A stretch of 64,000 nucleotides of DNA from Heligmosomoides polygyrus polygyrus. Taxonomy: Eukaryota > Nematoda > Chromadorea > Rhabditida > Heligmosomidae. The DNA is taken from NCBI GenBank assembly GCA_947396885.1, contig OX377201.1, forward strand, positions 11,050,332 through 11,114,331, given 5' to 3'. Under the pieces are notes generated by a model that was given only the letters and a program-made list of their open reading frames with translations, was not told the origin of the DNA and ran no database searches. Below, piece by piece: positions 48,422 through 60,138 of the stretch (the first letter of the stretch is position 1; each line of letters opens with the position of its first letter). The position numbers and the translations under genes were made by a program.

Positions 48422-51400
48422 ATGCACGCCTTTTATCCTAACATTCCATGGATTCTCAACGAGACCGAGTACAACTGTAGTTCGCGAACACTAGTCGAGT
48501 GGGAAGCTCGAGGTACCGTTAACCTCGAGCAAGGCATCTTCTTCATCACAACAGGGATAATCTATATGGTGAGCATTTATGTTACATATCGCCCAAACTT
48601 TTGATTCTTTTATTCTGATCAGGGAAACATTTTGTGTCCCGTCACTCGACAAAATATCCCTGCCGTTATTGTTTGGATTATCTAGCCGTTCCTGAAGGAT
48701 CAGTGGTGGACCTGGATCATCATCATGTTCACTGTCGGCGCTATAACAATCCAAAATGAAGTGATATAAAAGCGCAAGCTATACTCAACATATCGGAATC
48801 CTTGTGAACTTTGCAGTTTTCTTTATTGTCACATAAGAATGTGTTAGATGTCCGTCACATGTCGTCAAGGCGATGGTTGGTGTCATTTGAGAAGGATAAC
48901 GGGAACATAATAGTCGATTATGATCTTGATCAGGAAACAATATTAGGATTGCGTATGGTAAAAACGAATGAATAAGGTGATGCGTGTTACGTGAAGCACT
49001 CAGTCGTTTAATGACAATTCTATTAAAGTAGGGTCAGGCAATCTATATCCTTCACTGCCCTTGTCAGAGTAATCGTCTAACGAAATCAACGTTGTTCGTG
49101 TTCTTTTAACTAGCTCAGAAAGTCCATTTCAATGAGATGGAGGAAATTCGAATGCCTACTCAAACTATTAGGTTGGCAACTATTTCGTGGACTCTCAAGC
49201 GCCTTCAACAAAAGTGTTCATAAACAAATAACAAATAACGGTTTTCAATCAAAGTAAGATCTGTTGGAACGCTGGACTGCTTCTCATTTATCAGCTACCT
49301 GGCCCATCCCACAGCTGTAGAATTCTTGTGGTTTTGAAGCCAAGAATCCTTGGAGGTGCATTTTGACATGGTCCACATTAATAGGTCGTCCTCCAACCAA
49401 GAAGTGCTGCAGCGAGCTATAAAGGTGTTAGTCATTTGGTGTACAGCCTGTGCCATAAGGTGGGTGAGTTAGACGCTCCCAATTAAGGTCTTCGATTTTT
49501 TGAAGCTCCCGATTCATGACGTGTGATCCGGCGTTATCCTGCTGATAGATAATTCTGCTTCTGAGAATCTGTCTGAACCGATTCCAGCGGAGTTCAGCCT
49601 GCGCGCGGCCAGGCTGAGAAGAGTAGATTTCAGCAGTAATGCTGGAATCGTTCTTGACGAGCTCCCAGAAGTTAATACCTTCTTGACACCACCAAACGGA
49701 GGGAACCTAGCGAACCGGACGCCTCAAAAAAAAATAGAAGACCTTGACTGGGAGCGTCAAACTCATCCACCTTAAAGCCCAGACCTTGCGCCGAGTGACT
49801 ACCACATTTTTAGTTCGGTGCAGTACTTCTTGGTTGGAAGACGATTTATTAATGCGGACCGGGTCAAAATGCACCTCCAAAGATTCTTGGCCTTAAAAGC
49901 ACAATAATTCTATAGCCGTGAGATAGACCAGCTGCCTGATATATGGAAAGCACTTCTGCGTTCCGAGGGATCTTTAATTAAAGACTGCCATTAGTTATTT
50001 GTTCATAAACACTTTTGCTGAAGATTCTTGAGAGTCCACGAAATTAGTTGCCAACCTAATATATTATGAAAAGTGGTAATCAGAAGATGCAGAAGTGGTT
50101 TTATCCTTCTGACACTCACTCATCGACTCCGGAGAGACTGCAGTCTTCCCTAGCCTGAGCGGCACCCAACCAACGAAACTTGAACCGGGTGCAAGCTACA
50201 GTCAGCGTCCAGAGCTATTAAGAGAACTACGAAAATACCAGTTAGCGGTCAACGTTCTCCAAGTTGTGTTACGAAAAAAATAACACAGCTGTCCTGTGCG
50301 TAAACTTTTGCACACATGTTGTCAAAAAATTATACTAGCATAAGGTTATTATCTAATCAACCGACTAATTTCTTTCGGAAAACAAATGCAGAATAAAAAA
50401 GCACGGCACAATTGAAGCGCCTGGATAAAAGCGACGAATTTACTTCAGATAACAATATGAGAGCATTATTAAATGTAATAGAATAGAAATAAAAAAGGTA
50501 CGCTCTGTATAAAATTTTTTATTTCTTTCAAAACTTTTTTGGGCAGAATTCAAGAAACTAGGTTAAGAATGTGTTTTAGGCTGTTTATGTACTCTCATTG
50601 ATTGGCATGTTTCGTGCAAAACTGCTACATATTCCATGTTATCGTTTGATGTTCTTCAACGGATTTCTTGATATTATCGACGTTATAATAGGATCACTTA
50701 TTGTATCATATTACCACTTCGTAGGTAATCTTACATCATGTTCAAAAGCTATATGAAAAATTAAGTTCAGACAGGCTCAGTATACTACACTAATCCAGGT
50801 TTCAATCTTTTTGTTGGACACTCGGTCTGGAGTGAGTTTTTTCATAAGTACAAAAGAGTAAAAATTCCCCCGAAAGTACTTGGATCTGAAATATGTTTAT
50901 AGGTACATGGTTAGCCGCATCAGTGATTTGTACTGCACTTGCAACCAATCGAGTTGTTGAAATGATTCCTGTAATGAGCAGCTATCGTTCAATTTTCAGA
51001 GGTTTGTTACAGCAGTTGAATGTAATGGGTATGACTGTGAGAAAAACATTATACAATTTACTTCAGATAGAAAGGTTTATACATGGATGGTTATCAGCGT
51101 CACGGTGTGGATAGTTCAACCGTTTATTACACGACCGATGCTCTACAATAGCCATGAGGCGGCATTTCTATTTGCACCCCTTATTTCTGACAATGCGCAG
51201 TGGGTATGTAATCTTTTCCTGTTATGAATATTATGAATACAAGCAAATTCAGTACATTGGAAGCATCCATCGTCTGTAGCGAGGTAAAAAGGAGAAATTA
51301 GTGATCCTTGCAAAATCTGCACGCAGCCCTCAAAAAGTGTTTATTTCAATTTTTTTTCGTAAAAAAGCCCCTATATAAAGAAATGTTGGGCATATGTTTA

Positions 51401-54400
51401 TCGCAGATGTTCATCAATGCAATATGTGTGTTTATCTTATGGGTCGAGAACCACGATTAGAGTGGTACACAACATGAATAAGCTGGCAGATCATCAGCCA
51501 CAGCATTGGCTTTTTTATTTTTTGCAAAAATCTTTTGGATCCTACTGAGAACAATATGATATTTATCTAAGGTTAATATGCAGTAAAACTTTAGAAACTG
51601 TATCTTTGAAAGCTGATACTCTTGCCATAGTAGGCGATTGCATCCTAATTTCGATGTTATAGGAAGTCGATTACTACACGCCGTTGCTTTTTCCAATTCA
51701 CGATATTTTATTTCCAATCATTCTAGTCCTGCTCTATTTAGTATTGTGCATTTATGTTTTTAAAATAAAAGGAATTAGGAGTGGAAAGATCGACAAGACT
51801 CAGTTGCAGGTAGGAGTTTACCAACGACTTATAAAGCGTTATCTACGCCCAGAAATTGTCTATGCCGCTCAGTTGTTGGGAGCCTCATAGGAGATATCAG
51901 TTTTACACTACTGCGCAAAATGTTTAGCTCTTTCTTCAATCACTCGTTATTTGTACAAGCACGGCTACTGCCTCAACAGTCTACGTCGCGGTGCAATTTT
52001 GTTCTGTCCACAAAGCTATAGTTATCTTCTCTAACATAATGTGGCAAATCAGTCATGGTCAGTGTAACACTTTTCTTAGTGTAATGTACATATTGCCTTT
52101 ATCTGACTTTAGGAAGATTGAGGATTTTGTGTTAGTAAGAGGTGTCCAGACTCACTGGATAAAATCAGGTGGAAATCTATGTGTAAAAATATTTAATTAT
52201 TATCATATTTTTCATTCGCATTAAAAATATTTAAACATATTATTCTCAAAGTTCTTCAACAACATTAAATACAACAGCACAATAATCGCGGACAAAGGAC
52301 AATAACATACAGAACAACGAAAGCTAACAACAACATTGAACATTTTTGTTTCGCCTCTACCTCCATACAAAACATGTTTACAATTAGTTGCCCCCAGGAA
52401 GAAGTTAACATGTGAAGAAGTTAACTAATTAATTTAGTTGCTAGTACAGTATTAGGTTATCATTTATTTTAAATATTTATAACAACTAAATTGTGCAAAT
52501 TAAATTAAATCCACACCCAATGTTTTAACCCTACTGTATCAACAAAACAATCTGCTAACCTAAAACACCTTCACTAAACATGACAACACATGCTAACTTT
52601 TAAACTGAATAGTACCACATCCTTAAAACAAAACCAGTACAAATGTTTAACAATTAATCTCTTATTCTTCTTCATACAATATGATTTATTTATTTATTAA
52701 TCATTTAGTGTCATTACATTTTTATTTTTTCTTACTATTATTATTTTTATTTTTATTTTAATAATTTTTCTATATAATTTATTATTTTAAAATTTATAAA
52801 TTTTTATTTAATCATTTTTATTTATTTTAAAATATCCTACTATATATAAGCGAGAACGGTCGTTTGCCTGTGGGTGAGTGAGTGCGTGTGTGTGGGTGTG
52901 TGTGTGTTCGTTTGCACAGAAGTGCTGAAGGAGTGTGTTGGGAGGAAGTATGGGATTGTTTACTGTAGTTGTCGTCAGGCGTCCATGTTCAGATGACATG
53001 TCACGAATGTCGCGCAAAGAACGTCCAGGTTGAGAAGAGGTGTCACCGATGTCGCGCAAGGGGTGTTCAGATTCAGACGACGTGTCACTGATATCGCGCA
53101 AAGCAGGTCCGGCTTGAGAAGACGTCACCGACGTCGTTCATCAGGTGCCTGGGTTCAGACGACGTGTCACCAATGTCGCGCCAGGGTTCCGGATTTACAC
53201 GACGTGTCAACGATGTCACGCAAAGCATGTCCGGCTTGAGAAGACATGTCACCGTCGTCGCTCGTCAGGTGCCTGGATTCAAAAGAGGTGTCACCAATGT
53301 CGCGAAAGGCCTTCCGGGTTCAGATGCCATATCACCGATGTCCCCCAAAGCACGTTCGGGTTGAGAGCACATGTTACCGACGTTGTTCAACAGGAGTCAT
53401 CTGTCGTGCGGCCCGAACGCAATCAACATTCGTTTCTTTCTTTCGCAATCGTCATCCATAATGTTCGCAAAGCTGGATTGGAGCGACGACACGACCGCCA
53501 GCTGATTCTAAATAAGAATTTGATAACGAACGCTGCCTTTCGATATTTTTGACGAACACATCTGACCATCTTGTTGGAAGCCTCTCTCGACGCTTGCACC
53601 CTCTTGGAATCACTCCGCAGCTCATCTTGTCCATTGGTCGTTCGTTCTTCGCAGGACATAACCGGCCGTCCATGCTTTCGTGCGTGCTTCATTTTCGATA
53701 TATATCCCACCGGTTTTCTTAGTCATGACATTGTGCGTAAGCTGGAAAGGTAAAGGCCAGGTCGGTGTTGTGATAACCGACTGAACTTGAGAAGACATCT
53801 TTTGAGCTTTCTGTGAGTAGTACGTATTGACTTTGACGTGGACGCAGTGACAGCCCACGTTTCGGCGGTGTATGCCTTATTCATCCATACCGGCAGTAGC
53901 CTACCGATTCAACTTTTAAAAACGGACCTTATATAAGTGCAGACCGTCTTAAACAACCTTCACAAGATATGTTTGGTGGAAAAAAACTTTTCCATCTTCG
54001 GAGTCCTAAAAGCGCAATAGTAAGTAAGAATCAGTTTTCCATTTCTTTGACTGTGGTGGCTCTCCTTTCAGGAGCAGAAATACCTACAGTAACCCACCGT
54101 AAACTGAATGGTAGAAGCGTATAGGAGCTGCAAAATTAATATTATTTTTGGGGTTTCCCAATAATATGCCTTGCAGTTCAGGAATGCTGGAGTACCGTTC
54201 CTCTCCAAGAAGAGGCTCCTTTTCAAATAATACTGCTGATGCTGATGCTATATGGCTTGCACAATTCTGAAAACAGCCAACGTTTGATTTGCCGCAGAGA
54301 AATGCTCACCTATACGGCGAGCGATTCCTTCGGCTCCTCCTCATGGAGCTACATTGACACCTCGCGAACTCAAATAGTTCTTTTCACGTTTAGTTTATTC

Positions 54401-54845
54401 ATAGTTATGATTCAGACAAATGATATATACTTCCAATCTAATTGTACTTCTTGAAGTTGACCTCAGCATGTTTCCAAAATTGACAATAACGGCAGATAAT
54501 AACATGGAAAAATGATAACAATAAGACAATCTTGGAATATGCGTTTTTATCTATAAGCTTAATCTTCGCTAAAACTGTTAGCCATAAAAATTTAATGCAA
54601 CATCTAGTACCGCTGTTTAACAGCATTACATATGTTTAGGAATCCATGGCCTCGTTTACATGGTTGTAAACAAAAAAATTCGTGAAGAAGTGTTAAAACT
54701 GCTTGGCTTGAAAAGAATATTCGAAACATTCAGCTCAACAGCAGTTACTACGATTACCAAAGGTAAGTGCTGTAAGCTGTATCCTTGCTTGGAGGATTTC
54801 CTACTAGTGATCTCCTCAGATAAAATTAGTTTTCTTATCAAGTAA
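48422..54845 (+). CDS. Serpentine receptor class T (SRT)-like 7TM chemoreceptor, gene D (8 exons)
   Basis: Plus-strand exons: 48422-48568, 50580-50720, 50771-50831, 50903-51001, 51067-51203, 51663-51809, 51928-52057, 54640-54845. Splicing is GT-AG and in phase throughout; read to the first stop it gives 355 residues. Features: WILNETEYNCSSRT N-terminus, TM1 GIFFITTGIIYM, TM2 [17 protein letters not shown]3 end LATNRVVEM, TM4-loop [17 protein letters not shown]5 YYTPLLFPIHDILF, basic turn GKIDKTQLQ, TM6 ATASTVYVAVQF, and TM7 IMWQISHG followed by IHGLVYMVVNKKIREE. Oddity: at the start of TM3, where A and C have GGVFC/GGMFC, D has GSVYY, so the cysteine expected to form the extracellular disulfide is missing. 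At 54763 AAAG|GTAAGT is an excellent donor, so the last coding exon may really end at 54762 with one more exon downstream. Introns 1 and 7 carry transposons and a minisatellite. Confidence 0.85.
49168..50059. mobile_element. Palindromic mariner: two inverted copies of a transposase 3' end
   Basis: The ends are TTAGGTTGGCAACTA... and its mirror ...TAGTTGCCAACCTAA, flanked by TA (49166-49167 and 50060-50061), the mariner target duplication. The minus strand of 49168-49640 and the plus strand of 49735-50059 each encode a degenerate mariner C-terminus: plus DLDWERQTHPP then SDYHIFSSVQYFLVGRRFIN near 49800-49860; minus NDYHLYSSLQHFLVGGRPIN. Both halves are the same end of the gene facing outward, with the N-terminus missing. 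It lies in intron 1 of gene D. Confidence 0.85.
52675..52915. repeat. AT-rich tract followed by GT-rich microsatellite
   Basis: 52675-52845 is almost pure A/T (ATTTTTATTTTT words). 52865-52912 is GTGTGTGGGTGTGTGTGTGT-like. Intron 7 of gene D. Confidence 0.85.
52985..53410. repeat. 42-bp minisatellite, about ten units
   Basis: The TGTCACCGATGTCGCGCAA core recurs at about 52999, 53041, 53083, 53123, 53165, 53205, 53247, 53289, 53330 and 53372, so the period is 42 bp with occasional 40 or 41. Alternate units resemble each other more (TTGAGAAGAC versus TTCAGACGAC variants), hinting at an 84-bp higher-order unit. Because 42 is divisible by three the array is open in several frames, but the two-base deletions break any real repeat protein. 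Intron 7 of gene D. Confidence 0.9.
53450..53720 (-). pseudogene. RTE-type LINE C-terminal fragment
   Basis: The minus strand reads GVIPRGCKRRERLPTRWSDV then FVKNIERQ, matching the [20 protein letters not shown] / FVKALNDR end of the RTE elements. It abuts the 42-bp minisatellite. Confidence 0.65.
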
Positions 54846-55238
54846 AAAGCTCATTTTATCAGCTGGAATTAATAGGCTCTTGATATACCGCCATTTATTT
54901 CAGAGGAAACAACAGCAAATAGAAAAAAATAATTTGGTACAAAGGCTACATATTGGACGACGACTGCAGGCTACATCCACTGTTAAGAAAGGACGCTCTT
55001 CCTACAAATTGAAGTAACTATCTAAAAAGTAAGAGATACCAGATGACCATAGTACTTCAAGGCGATATGCACGTCACTTGATGCGGCTTCGAACGCTAGT
55101 TCCAGATATGTAGTCCATGTCTGCTAAACACGTACGGGAACGAAGTTCTGAAACATTTTCAGTTTGCCTTCTGAGCCTTCTGCCTGCACTCGGACTTCGC
55201 CAGCTGCAACTCAAGTGGATTTCATGCAGCGAAGGAGC
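54846..55238. other. Downstream of gene D, no recognised content
   Basis: Might contain or precede a final short exon of gene D. None can be identified. Confidence 0.35.
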
Positions 55239-55330
55239 CTTGTGGCCCAGTTGGCGCAGTGGATAGAGGAGATACGTGATGAGGCGGAGTGGTTTTTGGC
55301 TCTACACCCCCTGTAGTGCCATATTTGTGC
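55239..55330 (+). repeat. tRNA-like (SINE head) sequence
   Basis: GGCCCAGTTGGCGCAGTGGATAGAG matches a Pol III A box (TGGCGCAGTGG). It continues GATGAGGCGGAGTGG, as at 18125-18150 (GATATGAGGCGGACTTG). No intact B box or cloverleaf follows, so it is a decayed SINE head rather than a tRNA gene. Confidence 0.5.
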
Positions 55331-56544
55331 ACTTTCTCAAAGAGGAGCAACCACGATCAAACAAGGCACTGTATATAAAGTCGCAAAGAAAAGTCGCCAG
55401 AATGGAAAACTCTTTCATATTTACGATTGCACTTTCACGACTTGGGAGAACGAGAAGTTTCTTCCACAAAACATATCCTGTAGAAATTGTTTGAGAGGTT
55501 TTCCACCTGTATGAGGTTCGTTTCTTAAAATTCGGCTGACTACGGTGGGTTACTGTAGAGAGGTATGGATAAATAAGGGTCGCTTACCCATGCTCACCTA
55601 TAGTAGTTCACCTAATTAATGAAAATTTTAAAAACAGACCTTACATAACTAATCAGTGTCTTAAATAAATTCACAGAGCAAAGTCTGGGAGGAAGAAGCT
55701 TTTCCACTTCTGCAGTTCCGAAAGTGCAGCACAATAGTACCTATGAATCACGTTTCCTTTATGGCAATTTTTTATTGCGATTTTACGTGGATCGCTTGCC
55801 GCATTGTAGTGGCTCCTGTGCATGCGTATATGTGAAAATGTTCACTACGGTAGAGTCAAACCACAAACTTTTTCGTATCACCACGCCGCATCTCTATCCC
55901 ATGAACTATCTGCCTGATACTCGCAGCTGTTTCCAGCCTACTTGAGCTCGCTCTCTTGTATTGGTAGATCCTGAGCGGTAAAAGGCAAACCAAAAATGAT
56001 TCAAACCCGATCGTGATGAGTTTGACAGATATGGAGCATATAATTTGGATCCATCGTACGAAGCCGTATTCAGTCATATTAAAGTCACATGTCATTTTTC
56101 AAAGTCAAAGTGGTCATCAGGTATCCTTCACTGGAATGTTTGAAATTGAAAAGTTTGTGCGTAGTCATATTGGGTAGTATACATATTTGAATAAATCTGT
56201 ATTGAACACATTTTGTTTGAGATTAGAATAGAACGAAACATCAGAAAAATGTTGACGTGGCAATGCCCGTTCCTCCATGTTGTGGCATTAGAAACTGCTC
56301 GTTTCTGTGAGCTCAGCCGACCACGACGTTCAAATGCAGGAGGCAGGCACATATGATAGGACATATCATGTAACCTCGTATTTGTGTATGTCAGTTTGTG
56401 AGTATCCAGGTGGTTTTACAGTATCCACGGGAGAATAAACGCACTCGCAATGCTCGACGAGTGTGCGAAATATGAGGGATGCCGTTATAGATAATGGGAT
56501 GGTATAGGGGCTAAAGAGCTAGTTCATATTGTAAGCAAGACCGC
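55331..56544. other. No recognised gene; one diverged direct repeat
   Basis: 55625-55770 is a diverged direct copy of 53925-54060 (shared TTTTAAAAAC.GACCTTA, CTTTTCCA and GAATCA.GTTTCC blocks). TACGGTGGGTTACTGTAGAG at 55540 mirrors 54084-54103. Together these suggest an old dispersed element. Confidence 0.45.
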
Positions 56545-56835
56545 GTTGCTATGTTGAATGTGGGTGCGTTAACGGCCCGCTCATGGGTGTTGGTACGAGC
56601 ACTGGAAAAAAAGACCTCACTTCTAGGTACAAGAGACACGGTGGTCATGCTACATTTCAAGGGACATAGGATACCTCTTGAAGCCTTTCTATGTGAAAGT
56701 CTTTGGACCACCAGTGGTGTCAGAAAAATCGTCTCCGAACATTTTCGTGACCCGAGTGTAAGCATCGCGCGAAGTGATGATCGATTGATGAAGATCGTTG
56801 TCGCCGTTAAAGAGCTACTCTATCACAATGCTTGA
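56545..56835 (+). pseudogene. LINE endonuclease N-terminal fragment
   Basis: One frame reads MLNVGALTARSWVLVRALEK at its start, comparable with the LNVGTLTGRSREL opening of endonuclease domains in RTE-like nematode LINEs. Later it reads GVRKIVSEHFRDPSVSIARS and DDRLMKIVVAVKELLYH, comparable with the conserved strand before the YAPQ motif. The middle is shortened. A different subfamily from the 40415 element. Confidence 0.6.
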
Positions 56836-57350
56836 AAAAAATGCTAATCGGTAGGTCTCAGATCTGATAAATGTGGTGTATGTGGCGGTGTTACCCAATT
56901 TATCCAGTCCTCCTAATTCATCCAGTTTCTGGACGACACTTTTTGAAACGTGCGGACGCGCGTCGTCGATTAACCAAAGCCGGCTATTCTTCAGTCAACT
57001 TCTGATGCATCCCTTGAATTTCGGCATAGTACTTTTCCGCTGTGAAAGTGTCGCCAGTCTTTAAGAAGTTGTAATGGACTATACCAGCAGCAAGGCAAAG
57101 ATAACTCAACAAAAAGAGTCAGTCTTCTATTTTTCTTTCCGATTGTACGCTAGGCTGTGGTGTTCTGTTCATTGCAAAACACCATTGCGCTACATCTGGT
57201 AGCGTTTTCTTCTGTCTTTCCATCTCGTCTTGAGTTCGTTGTGTGTAGGTTGAATTCGTCTTGTGTGACGGGACTAAACGGTTTGTATTTTGCGTAGTTT
57301 AAAAAAAGCCTCGAGGGTGTTTAACTCTTAGCAGCGACTGCATTGTTTCA
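56836..57350. other. No recognised content
   Basis: A short open frame at 56873-57064 is unidentified; it could contain further decayed transposon sequence. Confidence 0.35.
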
Positions 57351-57584
57351 GGCCCTATGGTTTTATTTGATTTAATAGATACGATTTAATAAATTTGTTT
57401 GAATAACCATAATGTATTTATTTTGCGTTTATTACTAATGTAATTTAACAGACGATCTCTGCTGGAATAGGATCTTCGAAGGGGACATGAGATAATCCAC
57501 CATTTTGGAAGATTGAAGAGTTTTTAGTTGCGTTTGTCGCTGTGCATCTTATTGTTTTATTAAATCAAATAAAACCATAAGGCC
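57351..57584. mobile_element. MITE-like inverted repeat (25-bp termini)
   Basis: 57351-57375 (GGCCCTATGGTTTTATTTGA...) pairs with 57560-57584 with one mismatch, enclosing about 185 bp of AT-rich non-coding DNA. Confidence 0.7.
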
Positions 57585-58499
57585 TAAAATTATTTTTGTC
57601 ATTTACACTTGTGTTTGCTTCGTCACTTTTTGCATTCTATGTAATGCATTGATATTGCGCTCTGTTGTCTCAAGTTTCAGGCAATAAGAAGGCCACTTTA
57701 GCTGTGGATAGCATGAAGTCGTAAATGGATGTCCATAAGGTAGCTTAAAGCGCTCTTCGCTTGCATGCAGGTGACTTTTAATGCAGGTGACCTACTCAAA
57801 GCAGGTGAGACTTCTCTTTTTCACTTTTGCATACCTTGTGAAGAAATAAAAGATCCCATAGATAATGCAAAGGAATGCATACGATAATAACTGGGATTTC
57901 TAACTTTCCCTGTAGAGCTTGTGTGATTCTAGTACAGAATTATTATAACACCTTATATTTTGATAAAATTTTGAGTCTATGAAAACAATCAATATCTCAA
58001 GAATTTGTTTTTGCTGGACGAATTTGTGCGAATGCATCCTTGTTTTCGTATTCCTTTTGAAAATTCAAAATCTTTAAGAACCTGTGATTAATCACGTCAA
58101 ACGTGGTAAACAATAAAGCTTCATGCAAGATGCAAAATGTATCCAATCAAATTCTCAAGGGTTGCAAAAAAACGTTAAAGGGAAGCTAGATGTTATTTGT
58201 TCTGTAGGTATTGCGGTTATGATGGCTTCAATGCAAACTGATGGAACCTCATTGAACATTAAGGTAGTATTGAAAGTTATGAACACTTGCTTGCAATGGA
58301 AAATTACAAAATTTGTTTAAATTAATTAATGGATTCAAATGTTGCTGGAATAGAATTTTCTTTGCTATGGATCTCGCAAAACATTTGATGGTATTATCAG
58401 TAGGTCGTGCATGAGTTTAGAACTACAGTTATAAAACCCTTCTGATCTTGAATTGAAAACGGAAACGGAAAATATTGCTGGGCCTTCCACTATTTCAGA
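57585..58499. other. No recognised gene
   Basis: May include the decayed N-terminal half of the mariner copy that follows, but I could not recognise its helix-turn-helix motif. Confidence 0.35.
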
Positions 58500-59035
58500 A
58501 TCAGTTAGCGATCCGTGAGTGCAGAGGACCTGTTGGTTGTTTGCGCTGGGCATAAGGATAGAGAGCACTTTGCTTCATCCCAAGTTTTAAACGTCATGAT
58601 GGCTGTTTACTGGTCAGCAGATAGTTTTATGCAACACAGCTTCCTGGATCAGGACAAAGCCGTCAAAGCGGAAAGGTACTGCGAGGAACTAGATAAAATG
58701 CAAGAAATTGCGTCGAACACGAATTATAATACCAACTGCACAGGTGTAACCTTACTTCACGACGACGAGCACAGATTTTGTTAATAACAGCGAAATAACT
58801 GACGGGGTTGGAGTATGAAATTTTCGACTATACTTCATACTTGCCAGAACTCTGCCTTAGACAGACTTTTATTTTTTAAGCATCTTGACGGTTTTCTGGT
58901 CGAACCGAGACGATACAAAAAAGCATTTCTCCCACCAGTTGACTGAAGATGGAAAAGGCGATAACGCGGAATAGTCAGTGTTGTTAAAATTTGAAAAAGG
59001 AAGACAATTTTTACTGCAAGGTACCTCAATGTGGC
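58500..59035 (+). pseudogene. Decayed mariner-type transposase (central and C-terminal part)
   Basis: The frame 58515-58784 reads VMMAVYWSADSFMQHSFLDQ near 58596-58655, AERYCEELDKM near 58669-58702 and VTLLHDDEHRF near 58745-58780. These correspond to the VWW..dG..hyefL, aevYc.qLd.m and iLLHDNARPH blocks of mariner. A later frame has TDFYFL-like and LDGFLV-like text near 58860-58905, corresponding to TDYHFFkhLdgFL. In the catalytic segment the asparagine-alanine-arginine stretch is altered, so it is inactive. Confidence 0.7.
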
Positions 59036-59861
59036 ACATTAATTTGAAATGAAACCATGTTCAGATTACCTACCGGTGGTAAAATTGAAACATTATGCGA
59101 ATCTGTTTTGAGCATAAATTGTTAGCCTTAGCTTTTGCGCCCAAAAATCCAGGTTAAACTCACCCACGACAGCAGCTCTGAAATCATTGAGGCAGAACCG
59201 AAAGAAACTGTTTCCTGAGAGACTCATCATCGGCAAAGTACACTTGGGCGCGCGGTATCTGAGCAGTAACTTCAGAGATATCTCGCTTGACAAGTCAAAT
59301 CCATTCAGAACAACAATACCACCGCTGAGTATAGAGTTAGAAGGAAAGGCATACTTGGTCACATTAATACAATCCATGACAGTATAACACATACCTCCTT
59401 ATTTCTCTTCGCTTCGTTCGCCACGGAAAAGCTTATGGTGAATCACCTATGATTTTTGAAGTTGATGTCTCTAAGGACAACCATGTTTCTGTGACAAAAT
59501 CACTTCTGTTCAAAATGCCCCGAGGCTCGAAAAGAGAGCAGTACGACTGAGACCATCCCGTGTTAGACAAATGGATCACCAGTGGAAGGCTTCATTGAGG
59601 ATACTTTATGAGATTAATCGTATCCTCCCTTCTTTTGAAAAAGTCGTAAAGAATCTCCATGTCACAACGTTTTTGACTTTCTCTATGTTGTCTAAAGAGG
59701 TAGGAGCAATAGTAAACATGAGCTTTTTTAATTGGGTAGTGGCTTTAAAAATGCAAAAGCTATCGTGTTTGCCTGCACAATATTCTATACTGATATCTTG
59801 CAATGCTGTCTAGTACTTTGCTAAACCATTTACTAGATCTGACCTGTGCACTGACTTCACG
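59036..59861. other. No recognised gene
   Basis: Overlapping unidentified open frames of 65-100 codons on both strands at 59093-59392 and 59571-59813. No motif or splice pattern supports either. Confidence 0.35.
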
Positions 59862-59958
59862 CCTAATGATATGCTCCCATATCGATCGACGCCTAATGAT
59901 ATTCTCCCATATCGCTCGGCGCGATCGATATGGGAGAATATCATTAGGCGTCGCTCGG
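59862..59958. repeat. Hairpin with duplicated arm
   Basis: CGCCTAATGATATTCTCCCA followed by TATCG occurs at about 59890, a near copy lies 27 bp upstream, and its reverse complement lies at 59928-59950 with only a short loop. It would form an extended stem. Confidence 0.8.
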
Positions 59959-60028
59959 AATGAGCGGTGGTATAACAAAGGCCAAAAAACCGTTAACGGC
60001 CGGTAAACGGTTGATGAATCTGGATCCA

Positions 60029-60138
60029 GGGGCCCAATTCATTAACGACTTACGTAACTTTAACGAAGAATTGTAAGCTTATCAAGCGATAAGCGATATC
60101 TCTTAAAGTTACGTTAAGTCGTTAATGAATACGGCCCC
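60029..60138. mobile_element. Palindromic MITE, family member 1
   Basis: GGGGCCCAATTCATTAACGA at the left mirrors the right end GGGGCCGTATTCATTAACGA. Complementarity continues through ACTTA..GTAACTTTAA to a centre near 60085. About 110 bp. Confidence 0.85.

Noticed and set aside
52985..53410. CRISPR-like or repeat-protein interpretation of the 42-bp array
   Set aside because: Units are contiguous with no unique spacers, 2-bp deletions break the frame, and it lies in an intron of a nematode gene.
55239..55330. Candidate tRNA gene
   Set aside because: Only the A-box half is good; no matching B box or foldable acceptor stem.
56511..56765. 84-codon minus-strand frame
   Set aside because: Antisense to the LINE endonuclease fragment, which has the recognisable motifs.
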